A stretch of DNA of 12,568 nucleotides from an uncultured Collinsella sp. (GCA_958453575.1 CAUDYH010000009.1:1-12568); one strand, 5' to 3'; positions 1 through 6,015 are shown, counted from the first letter of the stretch. Program-made: numbers and translations. The notes: generated by a model not told the origin, from the sequence alone.

Positions 1-2
1 TC

Positions 3-974
3 GACCCGCTTGCAGGCGATTCGCGTCGCCAGATGACAATGGATGCCGATCGCAAAATGTATCGCTACAAGCTCATGCACCGCGTGCAGCAACCGAAAGA
101 CAATGACGTGCCACAACACCCAATCGTCGATCAGCTTCCCTGCAACGACCGGGTGTTCCAAGCGATCTCCATGAGCTCCGAGACGCGCTATCCGTTTATC
201 CTTAACCTCGATACGGGAGAATCGCAATGGTCGGTTAACGCCGTGCGCGATTTTGACCTGCCCTCCCAGCACCCTTTTAACTCGGTCGATATGTGGCTTG
301 CTCGCGTCCACCCCGAGGACCGCGACAACGTACGCGCCGAGCTCGACATGGTGATAAACGGCACATGGCACTTCCACTACATGCAGTACCGCGTTATGGA
401 TGCTACCGGAGCGTACGCGCTTTGCGACTGCACGGGCTACCGCTTGGACGGCACCGATACCGAGCCCAACATGTATGTGGGCACTATCATCAACCGAAGC
501 CTAGCAGATACGACCGACTCGGTAACGGGTCTGGGCGATGTCCACGCCCTGGTCAACGCTATTGGAGAGATGCGCCGCGTGCCGCGCGAGGCTGGCTTTA
601 TTGCCATTAAGGTCGACGATATCGCCGAGGTCAATGCCCGCTTTGGATTCGACGCAGGCGACCGCGTGCTCGCCGAAAGCGCCGCCTGCCTCATGGATTG
701 TTCGCGCGGCAAGGGCCGCCTGTTCCGCTCAACAGGACCGACATTCGTGGCGCTTTTCGACGACCTTGATCCCGAAGAGACCAACGCGATTGCAGAGGAA
801 ATCGAGCGGTTCCTGGGTTCTCCTGTGCTCATCGGATCGCTTGAATACCAACCGCCCCTTCGTGTGGCCACGCTTCATCTGGACGCCGTCGACCGACAGC
901 CCGTTTCCATTCTGAATGAGCTCAAAGCGCTACTTGAAGAAGCACCGCAGGTACCGGGCACCAAACTGGACTAG
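3..974 (+). CDS. GGDEF-PAS-GGDEF signalling protein, 5' end outside window, degenerate C-terminal GGDEF
   Basis: The reading frame is open to the left edge, so this is the C-terminal part of a longer protein; the first ATG (33) is probably internal. The first visible residues, including ADRKMYRYK, look like the last helix of a GGDEF domain. A PAS_3-like fold follows at about residues 50-155 counted from the ATG at 33 (W-x-x-RVHPEDR-x-x-V is typical). A second GGDEF-like domain runs from about 161 to 300 (DSVTGL, then KVDDIAEVNARFGFDAGDRVL). Where the active-site GGDEF should be, the sequence reads STGPTF (233-238), so this domain should not make cyclic-di-GMP; it may be regulatory or bind nucleotide. 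Whether the upstream GGDEF is intact cannot be seen. No strong terminator directly follows the stop. Family assignment is firm; the signal sensed is unknown. Confidence 0.8.
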   Translation, partial: DPLAGDSRRQMTMDADRKMYRYKLMHRVQQPKDNDVPQHPIVDQLPCNDRVFQAISMSSETRYPFILNLDTGESQWSVNAVRDFDLPSQHPFNSVDMWLARVHPEDRDNVRAELDMVINGTWHFHYMQYRVMDATGAYALCDCTGYRLDGTDTEPNMYVGTIINRSLADTTDSVTGLGDVHALVNAIGEMRRVPREAGFIAIKVDDIAEVNARFGFDAGDRVLAESAACLMDCSRGKGRLFRSTGPTFVALFDDLDPEETNAIAEEIERFLGSPVLIGSLEYQPPLRVATLHLDAVDRQPVSILNELKALLEEAPQVPGTKLD

Positions 975-1045
975 CGTCGTGGGGCGCATGATGGTTAATT
1001 TCCGATCTCAACCGAACACATTGAGCAAATAGGTCGTACCCGCAG

Positions 1046-1246
1046 TTAGCCGAACGCCCCCGCAGTCCCTCCCGGGGCCCGGGGGCACCGTTTTCGATAT
1101 TCTTGGTTTACTTTACCCGATGCAAATAAGTGCTCAACAACATAAAACCTATCCCCCGCCACGGATATGCCCTCGAGTAAATCTGTTAAGCCAACCCTAT
1201 CAAATTCTTTTGACAATCGACTGTATTGGTCCATTTTGTCGTCCAT
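1046..1246 (-). CDS. Possible 66-residue hypothetical protein downstream of the DUF3784-like gene
   Basis: This short acidic ORF begins MDDKMDQYSRLSKEFD and starts 14 bases after the stop of the minus-strand DUF3784-like gene. A GGAAGCGGG stretch immediately precedes its ATG and could act as a ribosome-binding site, although the spacing is very short. The first ~50 residues have a plausible soluble helix/strand composition. The last ~13 residues (CPRAPGG...) are read from a GC-rich hairpin and look less protein-like. I do not recognise a family. The tight spacing suggests co-translation with the membrane protein upstream. It could equally be a decayed gene or a chance ORF. Confidence 0.4.
   Translation of the reverse strand: MDDKMDQYSRLSKEFDRVGLTDLLEGISVAGDRFYVVEHLFASGKVNQEYRKRCPRAPGGTAGAFG
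1056..1094 (+). terminator. Possible GC-rich hairpin terminator after the GGDEF gene
   Basis: GCCCCCG (1056-1062) pairs with CGGGGGC (1080-1086) and is followed by ACCGTTTT, a short T-run on the plus strand. The 17-base loop and weak T-run make this tentative. It overlaps the end of the possible minus-strand ORF at 1046-1246. Confidence 0.35.
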
Positions 1247-1260
1247 CCCGCTTCCGCTGG

Positions 1261-1581
1261 CTATCGCCTCATAAACACAAACCTAACGAGCCGCACGAAC
1301 GACAAAGAGGCCAAGCTGAACAGAAGTAGAAACAAAACTTCAAAAACACTGGTATTCCAATCGCGTACCCAGCCCTCTACCGCCAACAAAAAAAACAGCA
1401 GCCCCATCCATAACGTCACAGAAGAAATCAACTTTGCGTAAGGGCGTATATCAATCCCGCTCTCCCTTTTTGTGACATCATATCCAGCAATTGAGCTGAG
1501 CCATCTTCCTCTTCTGTATTGGATTGAAAGAAGAATCAGGGCAATCGAAGTTATCAAGCAGACAGCATCCTCTGTTTCCAT
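1261..1581 (-). CDS. Small DUF3784-like membrane protein
   Basis: A 106-residue protein with about three hydrophobic membrane segments (roughly residues 6-22, 49-68 and 77-98). Between the first and second lies a polar stretch with SSIAGYDVTKRES. The pattern GR-x-L-x-x-IAGY-x-x-x-x-x-E matches what I know of DUF3784, a family of about 100-residue membrane proteins of unknown function that is common in Firmicutes and Actinobacteria. The start is supported by AAAGGAAG four to five bases before the ATG on the minus strand. The gene is visibly AT-richer than the genes around it, which suggests an accessory origin. A possible 66-residue ORF follows 14 bases downstream. No function can be assigned. 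Confidence 0.65.
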   Translation of the reverse strand: METEDAVCLITSIALILLSIQYRRGRWLSSIAGYDVTKRESGIDIRPYAKLISSVTLWMGLLFFLLAVEGWVRDWNTSVFEVLFLLLFSLASLSFVRLVRFVFMRR

Positions 1582-1915
1582 AGAACTTCCTTTGCTTTCC
1601 GTCCTAGCTGCGCGTTCACAATCGAATCAAACCAAGTGTGAATTACTCGATAGCAACCGCCTTAGTATTAATCATAGCCTCCGCAGCAGCCCGCCTTCCA
1701 AGACCTCAAAGCTCGCCATCGAGGGCGACCCGCCCAGACCCCTTACAATCTGCTCGCACGAGGCCCCGCACTCCAACATCCTCTGGACCGTATCCCGCAC
1801 GTACCTGGTGGGCGAGCCTGCCGTGGGCCCTCGGGGCCGGCATCGCGCCCCACGCCATCCGCCCGCTCGTGCGATAATCCTCTGCAGAAGTCACCAACAG
1901 CAGAGGGAGTTTGTG
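1582..1915. other. Intergenic stretch without a clear gene; upstream region of the flavoprotein gene
   Basis: Composition changes within this stretch, from AT-rich (1582-1680) to very GC-rich (1685-1870). The plus frame of the downstream flavoprotein gene stays open through it, but the translation is low-complexity and unlike a protein. On the minus strand a 42-codon frame (1672-1800) looks more protein-like and is listed separately. A GATAAT hexamer at 1871-1876 could be a -10 element for the flavoprotein gene, but I see no convincing -35. Nothing else is recognised. Confidence 0.5.
1672..1800 (-). pseudogene. Possible 42-codon remnant with an HTH-like pattern
   Basis: Read on the minus strand from a GTG, this frame gives VRDTVQRMLECGASCEQIV and then RGLGGSPSMASFEVLEGG, ending LLRRL and TGA. 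The spacing (helix, G-A-S-x-x-x-I-x-x-x-LG-x-SPS) resembles a helix-turn-helix segment such as those in terminase small subunits and recombinases. The frame continues upstream without a stop but becomes Arg/Pro/Gly-rich and loses protein character. There is no clear ribosome-binding site. It may be the 3' remnant of a decayed mobile-element gene, or chance. I do not recognise a specific family. Confidence 0.2.
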
Positions 1916-2539
1916 ATGAAGGTTCTTTTGGTCAACGGCAGCCCCAAGGCAAACGGCAACACCGCTCGCGCGCTTGCCGAAGTCGCCGAGCAATTGCGTG
2001 CCGAGGGTATCGATACCGAGGTGTTCCAGCTGGGCGCCAAGCCCATTCGCGATTGCATCGGTTGCGGCCAGTGCGGCAAGCTCGATTGCCGTTGCACCTT
2101 TGACGACGATATGGTCAACGAGCTGATTGCCGCTGCCGAGCAGGCAGACGGTTTTGTCTTTGGCTCACCCGTCTACTATGCGCACCCCAGCGGACGCATC
2201 CTCTCGGCACTCGACCGCGCATTCTATGCAGGCAGCAAGGCCTTTGCGCACAAGCCGGGCGCCGCTGTCGCCGTTGCCCGTCGCGGTGGAACGTCGACCA
2301 CCTTCGATGTGCTCAACAAGTACTTCACCATCAACCAGATGCCCGTGGTAGCATCCACCTACTGGAACAACGTCTTTGGTGCCATGCCGGGCGAGGCCGC
2401 CCAGGACGCCGAAGGCCTTGCCACCATGCGAAACATCGGCAAAAACATGGCCTGGCTGCTGCGTTGCATCGAGGCGGGAAAGGCCGCCGGCATCGAAGCC
2501 CCCCAGGCCGATCGCGCCAGGACCAACTTCATCAGATAA
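1916..2539 (+). CDS. Flavodoxin-fold NAD(P)H-dependent oxidoreductase / iron-sulfur flavoprotein-like
   Basis: 207 residues from the ATG at 1916. AGAGGGAG lies just upstream and fixes this start; the open frame extends much further 5' but is not coding-like. MKVLLVNGSPKANGNTARAL is the N-terminal strand plus FMN-phosphate loop of the flavodoxin_2/FMN_red superfamily, and GSPVYY is the second flavin-binding loop. Cysteines at 47, 50, 53, 58 and 60 (C-IG-C-GQ-C-...-C-R-C) match the compact CX2CX2CX4-7C arrangement of iron-sulfur flavoproteins, though similar clusters occur in family members without a 4Fe-4S centre. Likely a cytosolic FMN enzyme moving electrons from NAD(P)H or ferredoxin to an unknown acceptor. 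The stop lies seven bases before the structured element at 2546. Confidence 0.8.
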   Translation: MKVLLVNGSPKANGNTARALAEVAEQLRAEGIDTEVFQLGAKPIRDCIGCGQCGKLDCRCTFDDDMVNELIAAAEQADGFVFGSPVYYAHPSGRILSALDRAFYAGSKAFAHKPGAAVAVARRGGTSTTFDVLNKYFTINQMPVVASTYWNNVFGAMPGEAAQDAEGLATMRNIGKNMAWLLRCIEAGKAAGIEAPQADRARTNFIR

Positions 2540-2545
2540 TTCCAG

Positions 2546-2715
2546 CGGTGGTCACCTTGATGTTCCATCAATGTCAGCGAAAAGCCAGCTGATGAGGCAA
2601 GGTGCCTTGAAAGAGGAGGGCGCTGGGCTTTTGCCCGCGCCCGACGATTGAAAGGCAGATTGCCTATCAGATGGCTTTGCAGCGTCGAGGTGACCGCCGT
2701 TCGTTAGAACGGCGG
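2546..2715 (+). ncRNA. Putative structured RNA / cis-regulatory leader upstream of the ArsC-like gene
   Basis: All pairings here were found by eye. P1: 2546-2564 pairs with 2681-2699, 19 consecutive pairs, four of them G-U. P2: 2581-2593 pairs with 2666-2678, twelve pairs and one mismatch. Enclosed by P2 are three hairpins: AGGCA/TGCCT (2595-2607), a ten-pair GC-rich hairpin with a TTTT loop and one bulged T (2618-2642), and a second AGGCA/TGCCT (2653-2665). The motif TTGAAAG occurs after the first hairpin (2607-2613) and before the third (2648-2654). Finally 2694-2702 can leave P1 and pair with 2707-2715, a perfect nine-pair hairpin covering the GGCGG that precedes the ATG at 2725. That gives two exclusive states, as in riboswitches and other leaders. 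The function and family are unknown to me. A MITE-like inverted-repeat element is the main alternative. Confidence 0.55.
2694..2715 (+). promoter_or_regulatory. Hairpin masking the probable ribosome-binding site of the ArsC-like gene
   Basis: CCGCCGTTC (2694-2702), loop GTTA, GAACGGCGG (2707-2715): nine perfect pairs ending nine bases before the ATG at 2725. The only Shine-Dalgarno-like bases (GGCGGA) are in its 3' arm. Its 5' arm is the same sequence that closes the long helix with 2546-2551, so both cannot form at once. The hairpin lacks a T-run, so translational control fits better than termination. Confidence 0.5.
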
Positions 2716-2724
2716 AACATTATT

Positions 2725-3066
2725 ATGAATATCCAGATTTTTGGCACCAAAAAGTCCTTCGATACCAAGAAGGCGCAGCGTTATTTTAAGGAGCGCCGCA
2801 TTAAGGTGCAGTTTATCGACCTTAAGGAAAAGGAGATGAGCAAGGGCGAGCTCACGAGCGTGATGCAGGCGGTCGGCGGCATCGACAAGCTGCTCAACCC
2901 CAAAGCCAAAGACGAGGAGACGCTCGCGCTCATCCAGCACCTCACCCCCAGCCAACGCTTCGACAAGCTGCTCGAGAACCAGCAGGTTCTGGCAGAACCC
3001 ATCGTGCGCAACGGCAAAAAGGCCACCGTCGGCTATTGTCCCGACGTATGGGGAGCCTGGGAGTAG
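2725..3066 (+). CDS. ArsC/Spx-family thioredoxin-fold protein lacking the catalytic cysteine
   Basis: 113 residues from ATG 2725; the upstream in-frame ATG at 2671 lies inside the structured leader and is unlikely. The protein begins MNIQIFGTKKSFDTKKAQRY, matching the N-terminus of the ArsC/Spx/YffB family (G-x-K-x-C-x-x-x-KKA), and ends with a family-like segment RNGKKATVGYCPDVWG. At residue 11, where the family has its redox cysteine, this protein has serine; the only cysteine is near the C-terminus (YCPD). It is therefore unlikely to be an arsenate reductase of the usual mechanism and may instead be a binding or regulatory protein, as Spx is for RNA polymerase. No other arsenic genes are nearby. 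Family call is good; function is open. Confidence 0.75.
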   Translation: MNIQIFGTKKSFDTKKAQRYFKERRIKVQFIDLKEKEMSKGELTSVMQAVGGIDKLLNPKAKDEETLALIQHLTPSQRFDKLLENQQVLAEPIVRNGKKATVGYCPDVWGAWE

Positions 3067-3083
3067 CCTGTGTTATTTGCCCG

Positions 3084-3108
3084 CGCGTGGGTATAAGAGC
3101 ACGCGTTT
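3084..3108 (+). terminator. Weak hairpin terminator between the ArsC-like gene and cobW
   Basis: CGCGTG (3084-3089) pairs with CACGCG (3100-3105), followed by TTT. It has six base pairs, a ten-base loop and a short T-run, so it is weak. The loop contains TATAAG (3092-3097), which could alternatively serve as a -10 element for the downstream gene. Confidence 0.3.
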
Positions 3109-3152
3109 GGCATAAGATTCAACTGTAAGCCATGTCTAACAAAGGAGGGCAC

Positions 3153-4283
3153 ATGCCCAACAAACCCGTGAAGATCATCATGCTTACCGGATACCTCGGT
3201 GCCGGCAAGACCACGCTGCTCAACCACATCCTCGCTAACGACGGCGGCATCCGCGCCGCCGTGATCGTCAACGATATCGGCGAGATCAACGTCGACGCCA
3301 GCCTTATCGCCGACGGCGGCCTTTCCGAGACCGACGACCTCATCCCGCTCACCAACGGTTGCATCTGCTGCACGCTTTCGGACGACCTGGCCAACCAGCT
3401 GCAGGGCATCGCCGATTCGGGCAAGTTCGACTACATCATCATCGAGGCCTCGGGTATTTGCGAGCCTATCCCCATCGCCTACACCATCTCGAGCTTCTGC
3501 GACGAGGCCAAGGTGGGCGGCGAGCCCAAGCTCGCGCTCGACAACATCGTGGCCGTGGTCGACTGTGCCCGCATGTACGACGAGTTCAACGGCGGTCGCG
3601 ACCTGCTGGCCGAGGATATCGACGAGGACGACATCGAGAGCCTACTCATCCAGCAGATCGAGTTTTGCTCCACGCTGATCCTCAACAAGACCGATACCGT
3701 CACACCTGAGCAGATCGCCGAGCTCAAGGCCATCGTGCGCAGCCTGCAGAAGGATGCCGTGATTGTCGAGGCCCAAAACGGCGAGGTTCCCATGGAGGAG
3801 CTGCTCGACACCGACCGCTTCGACTTTATGCGCGCCTACAACTCCGCCGCTTGGATCGAGGCCATGGAGCATCCCGAAGAGCACGACGACCCCGAGGTGC
3901 TCGAATACGACATCGAGACCTTTGTGTACTCGCGCCGCAAGCCGTTTGACCTGCAGAAGTTCACCGATTTTGTCGAGCAGGAGTGGCCCGACGAGGTCAT
4001 CCGCGTCAAGGGTCCGCTGTGGCAGACCGGCGATCCGGACATGTGCTACATGTTTGAGCAGGCTGGCCACCAGATGCGCCTGATGGAAAACGGCCTGTTT
4101 GTCGACTCCGCGCCCGAGGGCGAGAAGCAGAAGATCATCGACGAGAACCCCGAGATCATGCAGATTTGGGACGACGAGACGGGCGACCGCATGACGAGCC
4201 TGTGCATCATCGGCCGTCACATGGACAAGGATGCGCTCATCGCTGCCCTCGATGCCTGCCTGACCGACTGGCACCGCGCCTAG
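3153..4283 (+). CDS. COG0523 (CobW/ZNG1-type) G3E family metallochaperone GTPase
   Basis: 376 residues from ATG 3153, chosen because AAAGGAGGG lies four to five bases upstream; an in-frame ATG at 3132 has no ribosome-binding site. Seen: Walker A GYLGAGKT (13-20), the COG0523 metal-binding CxCC motif (C70-I-C72-C73), a Walker-B-like region around IIIEASG (95-101), the G4 motif NKTD (178-181), and a CobW_C domain from about residue 253 (ETFVYSRRKPF) to the end (IGRHMDKDALIAALDACL). Known members use GTP hydrolysis to deliver metal, often zinc, to client enzymes, or act in cobalamin biosynthesis. No cobalamin genes are nearby, so a zinc or other metal chaperone is more likely. An acidic insertion with HPEEHDD (240-246) might add metal ligands. 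It is followed by a strong terminator. No Zur-like operator was recognised upstream. Confidence 0.88.
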   Translation: MPNKPVKIIMLTGYLGAGKTTLLNHILANDGGIRAAVIVNDIGEINVDASLIADGGLSETDDLIPLTNGCICCTLSDDLANQLQGIADSGKFDYIIIEASGICEPIPIAYTISSFCDEAKVGGEPKLALDNIVAVVDCARMYDEFNGGRDLLAEDIDEDDIESLLIQQIEFCSTLILNKTDTVTPEQIAELKAIVRSLQKDAVIVEAQNGEVPMEELLDTDRFDFMRAYNSAAWIEAMEHPEEHDDPEVLEYDIETFVYSRRKPFDLQKFTDFVEQEWPDEVIRVKGPLWQTGDPDMCYMFEQAGHQMRLMENGLFVDSAPEGEKQKIIDENPEIMQIWDDETGDRMTSLCIIGRHMDKDALIAALDACLTDWHRA

Positions 4284-4320
4284 GCTATCGAAGCGGGCGT
4301 TTTCCGCCCACGTAACCGCC

Positions 4321-4356
4321 AAACCGCCACGAAGGTGCCCTTCGTGGTGGTTTTTC
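4321..4356 (+). terminator. Strong intrinsic terminator after the CobW-type gene
   Basis: ACCGCCACGAAGG pairs with CCTTCGTGGTGGT through a three-base TGC loop, with one G-T pair and flanking A-T pairs, and runs into TTTTTC. A smaller hairpin (GGGCG/CGCCC, 4295-4309) precedes it. Only about 20 bases separate it from the trmL start codon. Confidence 0.9.
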
Positions 4357-4376
4357 GTTCTGAGCCAAGGAGATTC

Positions 4377-4976
4377 ATGTTCAATATCGTGCTGTATGCG
4401 CCCGAGATTCCGGCCAATACGGGCAATATCGGCCGTACCTGCGTGGTCACCGGCGCTCATCTGCATCTGGTGGAGCCGCTGGGCTTTTCGCTCGACGACA
4501 AGACGGTGCGTCGCGCCGGCCTGGGCTACTGGCAAAACTTGGACGTGACGGCCTATGCCGGCTGGGAGGACTTCCTTGCGCGCAACGGTCTCTCTCCCGC
4601 CGATGGTCGCCTGCATCTGCTGACCAAAAAGGCACGCCGCACCTATGCGCAGAGCACCTACCGCGATGGCGACTTCTTGGTCTTTGGCAGCGAGAGCTCA
4701 GGGATTCCCGAGCCACTGCTTGCCGCGGCGCCCGAGCGCTGCGAGCGCATCCCGATGCTGCGCGATTGCGACTCACTCGATAACGCCGAAGCTTGGGAAG
4801 CCCACGAGGAATCGCTGGGACATACCGAGGACAGCCACGAGGCCATCCTTCGGCAGGATATCTGCGGCAACTTCGTCAATCCGGACGACTACCGCATCAG
4901 CGCACTCAACCTCTCCAACAGCGCCGCCATCGTCCTCTACGAGGCCCTGCGCCAAACAGGCTTTCCGGGAATGTGA
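4377..4976 (+). CDS. trmL: tRNA (cytidine(34)-2'-O)-methyltransferase, TrmL, with internal insertion
   Basis: 199 residues from ATG 4377 with AAGGAG upstream. It has the SPOUT-fold signature of TrmL: N-terminal LYAPEIPANTGNIGRT, central FGSESSGIPEPLL (103-115) and C-terminal LNLSNSAAIVLYEALRQ (177-193), the last two building the knotted SAM site. The enzyme 2'-O-methylates the wobble nucleotide of certain leucine tRNAs. Typical TrmL is about 155 residues; here about 45 extra residues (roughly 129-174, acidic, with H and C residues) sit between IPM and LNLSNS, exactly where the usual protein has only a short loop. The stop codon lies inside a copy of the GTGACAAAGGGAC palindrome. Function is confident; the role of the insertion is unknown. 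Confidence 0.9.
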   Translation: MFNIVLYAPEIPANTGNIGRTCVVTGAHLHLVEPLGFSLDDKTVRRAGLGYWQNLDVTAYAGWEDFLARNGLSPADGRLHLLTKKARRTYAQSTYRDGDFLVFGSESSGIPEPLLAAAPERCERIPMLRDCDSLDNAEAWEAHEESLGHTEDSHEAILRQDICGNFVNPDDYRISALNLSNSAAIVLYEALRQTGFPGM

Positions 4977-5017
4977 CAAAGGGACAGTCTCGTTGTCATA
5001 TCGGACAATTGTCACAT
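4971..5017. repeat. GTGACAAAGGGAC palindrome, copy 1 (degenerate), overlapping the trmL stop
   Basis: ATGTGACAAAGGGAC (4971-4985), one centre base, then a right arm GTCTCGTTGTCATAT (4987-5001) with three mismatches to a perfect palindrome. A second half-site TTGTCACAT (5009-5017) can pair with 4971-4979. The trmL stop codon TGA (4974-4976) is part of the repeat. Same family as the copies at 9035 and 11587. Confidence 0.8.
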
Positions 5018-5042
5018 TGACACCCTTCAAACGAAATCAGAG

Positions 5043-5083
5043 ATGCCCGCTATCGCAACGTAAGGCATCGCGATAGCGGGCAT
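5043..5083. terminator. Bidirectional hairpin terminator between convergent trmL and the DUF4230 gene
   Basis: ATGCCCGCTATCGC (5043-5056) pairs perfectly with GCGATAGCGGGCAT (5070-5083), fourteen pairs with a thirteen-base loop, between convergent genes. Neither side has a strong T-run, so the terminator role is inferred from its strength and position. Confidence 0.6.
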
Positions 5084-5119
5084 TCAGCTGAATCAGTAAT
5101 TTGATTTCAAAGGTATATA

Positions 5120-5767
5120 TTAATCTTCGAATTCGACATTGACCCTTACGTCTGGACCACAGAACGTCGACACCTGCTTTTTCACCAGTTTTACTGCACG
5201 TTCATCAGATTTTTCCAGCATGCCACTTTCTTGAACCTTTTGCCTCTGGTCCTTATCAGCCTGCTGAAGCAATTTATTTAAATCGTCCGTACTGACCTGA
5301 TTCCAATTAAGAAAACCATTGTCCTCAACGTACTTTTTAAGCGAGTTCGGATCCGTTGACAACGTCACGATCTCGGAATGCGGAAGCGTAACATTAACAG
5401 ATTTTATTACCGACTCGTTGTTTTTCGAACGATGGACTTTGACCTTCAGGTTCTCATCGTCTACGTTCAGGCCGATATCCGCCTTGCCATCGATGGTCGC
5501 TACATATCGCTTAGTAGTAAATGGATTGTTAAAACCAAACGGATTCCCTGCGTCGTCAATATATAGAACCTGAGTAAAATCGTATTCGTAGGTAAGCAAC
5601 TTCGTTACCGGCTTAATTTCTTCCCGAATCGAATCATCGCTTATAACGGTCTGATCGCGTGTCAACCACAGGCACACGCAGCCGCCGCAAGCTGCAATCA
5701 AGCCTAACGCCAATAGGGCGACAATTATCTTCTGGCCAATTGTTTTAAACGGATTGGAAACGCTCAT
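5120..5767 (-). CDS. DUF4230-like membrane-anchored protein
   Basis: 215 residues. An N-terminal hydrophobic segment (about 13-35) anchors the protein; IAAC-GGC at 25-30 could also be a lipobox with Cys27 as the lipidated residue. The remainder is predicted extracytoplasmic. The pattern (KPVTKLLTYEYDFTQVLYIDD, then a strand-rich region with GKADIGLNVDD, then LPHSEIVTLSTDP and a Lys/Gln/Glu-rich C-terminal helical part with AVKLVKKQV) fits what I know of DUF4230, a family of unknown function with one N-terminal membrane helix. GGAGG and AAGGG precede the ATG on the minus strand. The gene is AT-richer than the trmL/cobW genes. It is separated from the next minus-strand gene by a terminator, so it should have its own promoter. 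Confidence 0.65.
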   Translation of the reverse strand: MSVSNPFKTIGQKIIVALLALGLIAACGGCVCLWLTRDQTVISDDSIREEIKPVTKLLTYEYDFTQVLYIDDAGNPFGFNNPFTTKRYVATIDGKADIGLNVDDENLKVKVHRSKNNESVIKSVNVTLPHSEIVTLSTDPNSLKKYVEDNGFLNWNQVSTDDLNKLLQQADKDQRQKVQESGMLEKSDERAVKLVKKQVSTFCGPDVRVNVEFED

Positions 5768-5930
5768 TTAGCCCTTGTCCTCCAGTTGTCCTCAGGGTAA
5801 TTACGGACTCAATTCATTTATATTGGGTTTTGATGTCAACCAATTCAGAAAGGAAGGACTTAAATCCAACATAATATAAATACACATTCATACGTTAATT
5901 TAATACCTATTCTGCTGCACGTAACTTTAG
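5768..5930 (-). promoter_or_regulatory. AT-rich leader of the DUF4230 gene; promoter elements only tentative
   Basis: On the minus strand a perfect TTGACA (plus 5834-5839) is followed 11 bases later by TATAAA (plus 5817-5822). The spacing is too short for a standard promoter with this pair. An alternative pairing uses TTGGTT just upstream (15-base spacer) with the same TATAAA. No gene was seen in this stretch. Confidence 0.3.
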
Positions 5931-5967
5931 AAAAATTGGGGCACAGACCATAGGCCGGCACCCCAAT
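5931..5967 (-). terminator. Intrinsic terminator of the secreted-protein gene
   Basis: On the minus strand ATTGGGG (plus 5961-5967) pairs with CCCCAAT (plus 5935-5941), can be extended by inner GC pairs, and is followed by a TTTTT run (plus 5931-5935). It lies about 50 bases after the stop of the gene at 6016-6900. Confidence 0.75.
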
Positions 5968-6015
5968 CCATACATAGGCATCATAACGCGTTGATCATTC
6001 GATCATACGCCCACG

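Noticed and set aside
1472..1915. N-terminal extension of the flavoprotein frame
   Set aside because: The translation is low-complexity and lacks a ribosome-binding site, whereas the ATG at 1916 has one and starts at the canonical first strand of the flavodoxin fold.
2546..2699. Transposable inverted-repeat element (MITE) as the main explanation
   Set aside because: Not excluded, but no target-site duplication is seen, the interior has further ordered stems, and every helix deviation keeps pairing only in plus-strand RNA. Kept as the alternative.
2684..2715. T-box leader
   Set aside because: GAGGTGACCGCC followed by a hairpin resembles a T-box, but the essential TGGN bulge preceding ACC is absent, no Stem I motifs are visible, and the downstream gene is not an amino-acid gene.
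3642..4616. Minus-strand ORF of 324 codons opposite the CobW-type and trmL genes
   Set aside because: It spans two well-identified plus-strand genes and a strong terminator; its composition is that of an antisense shadow.
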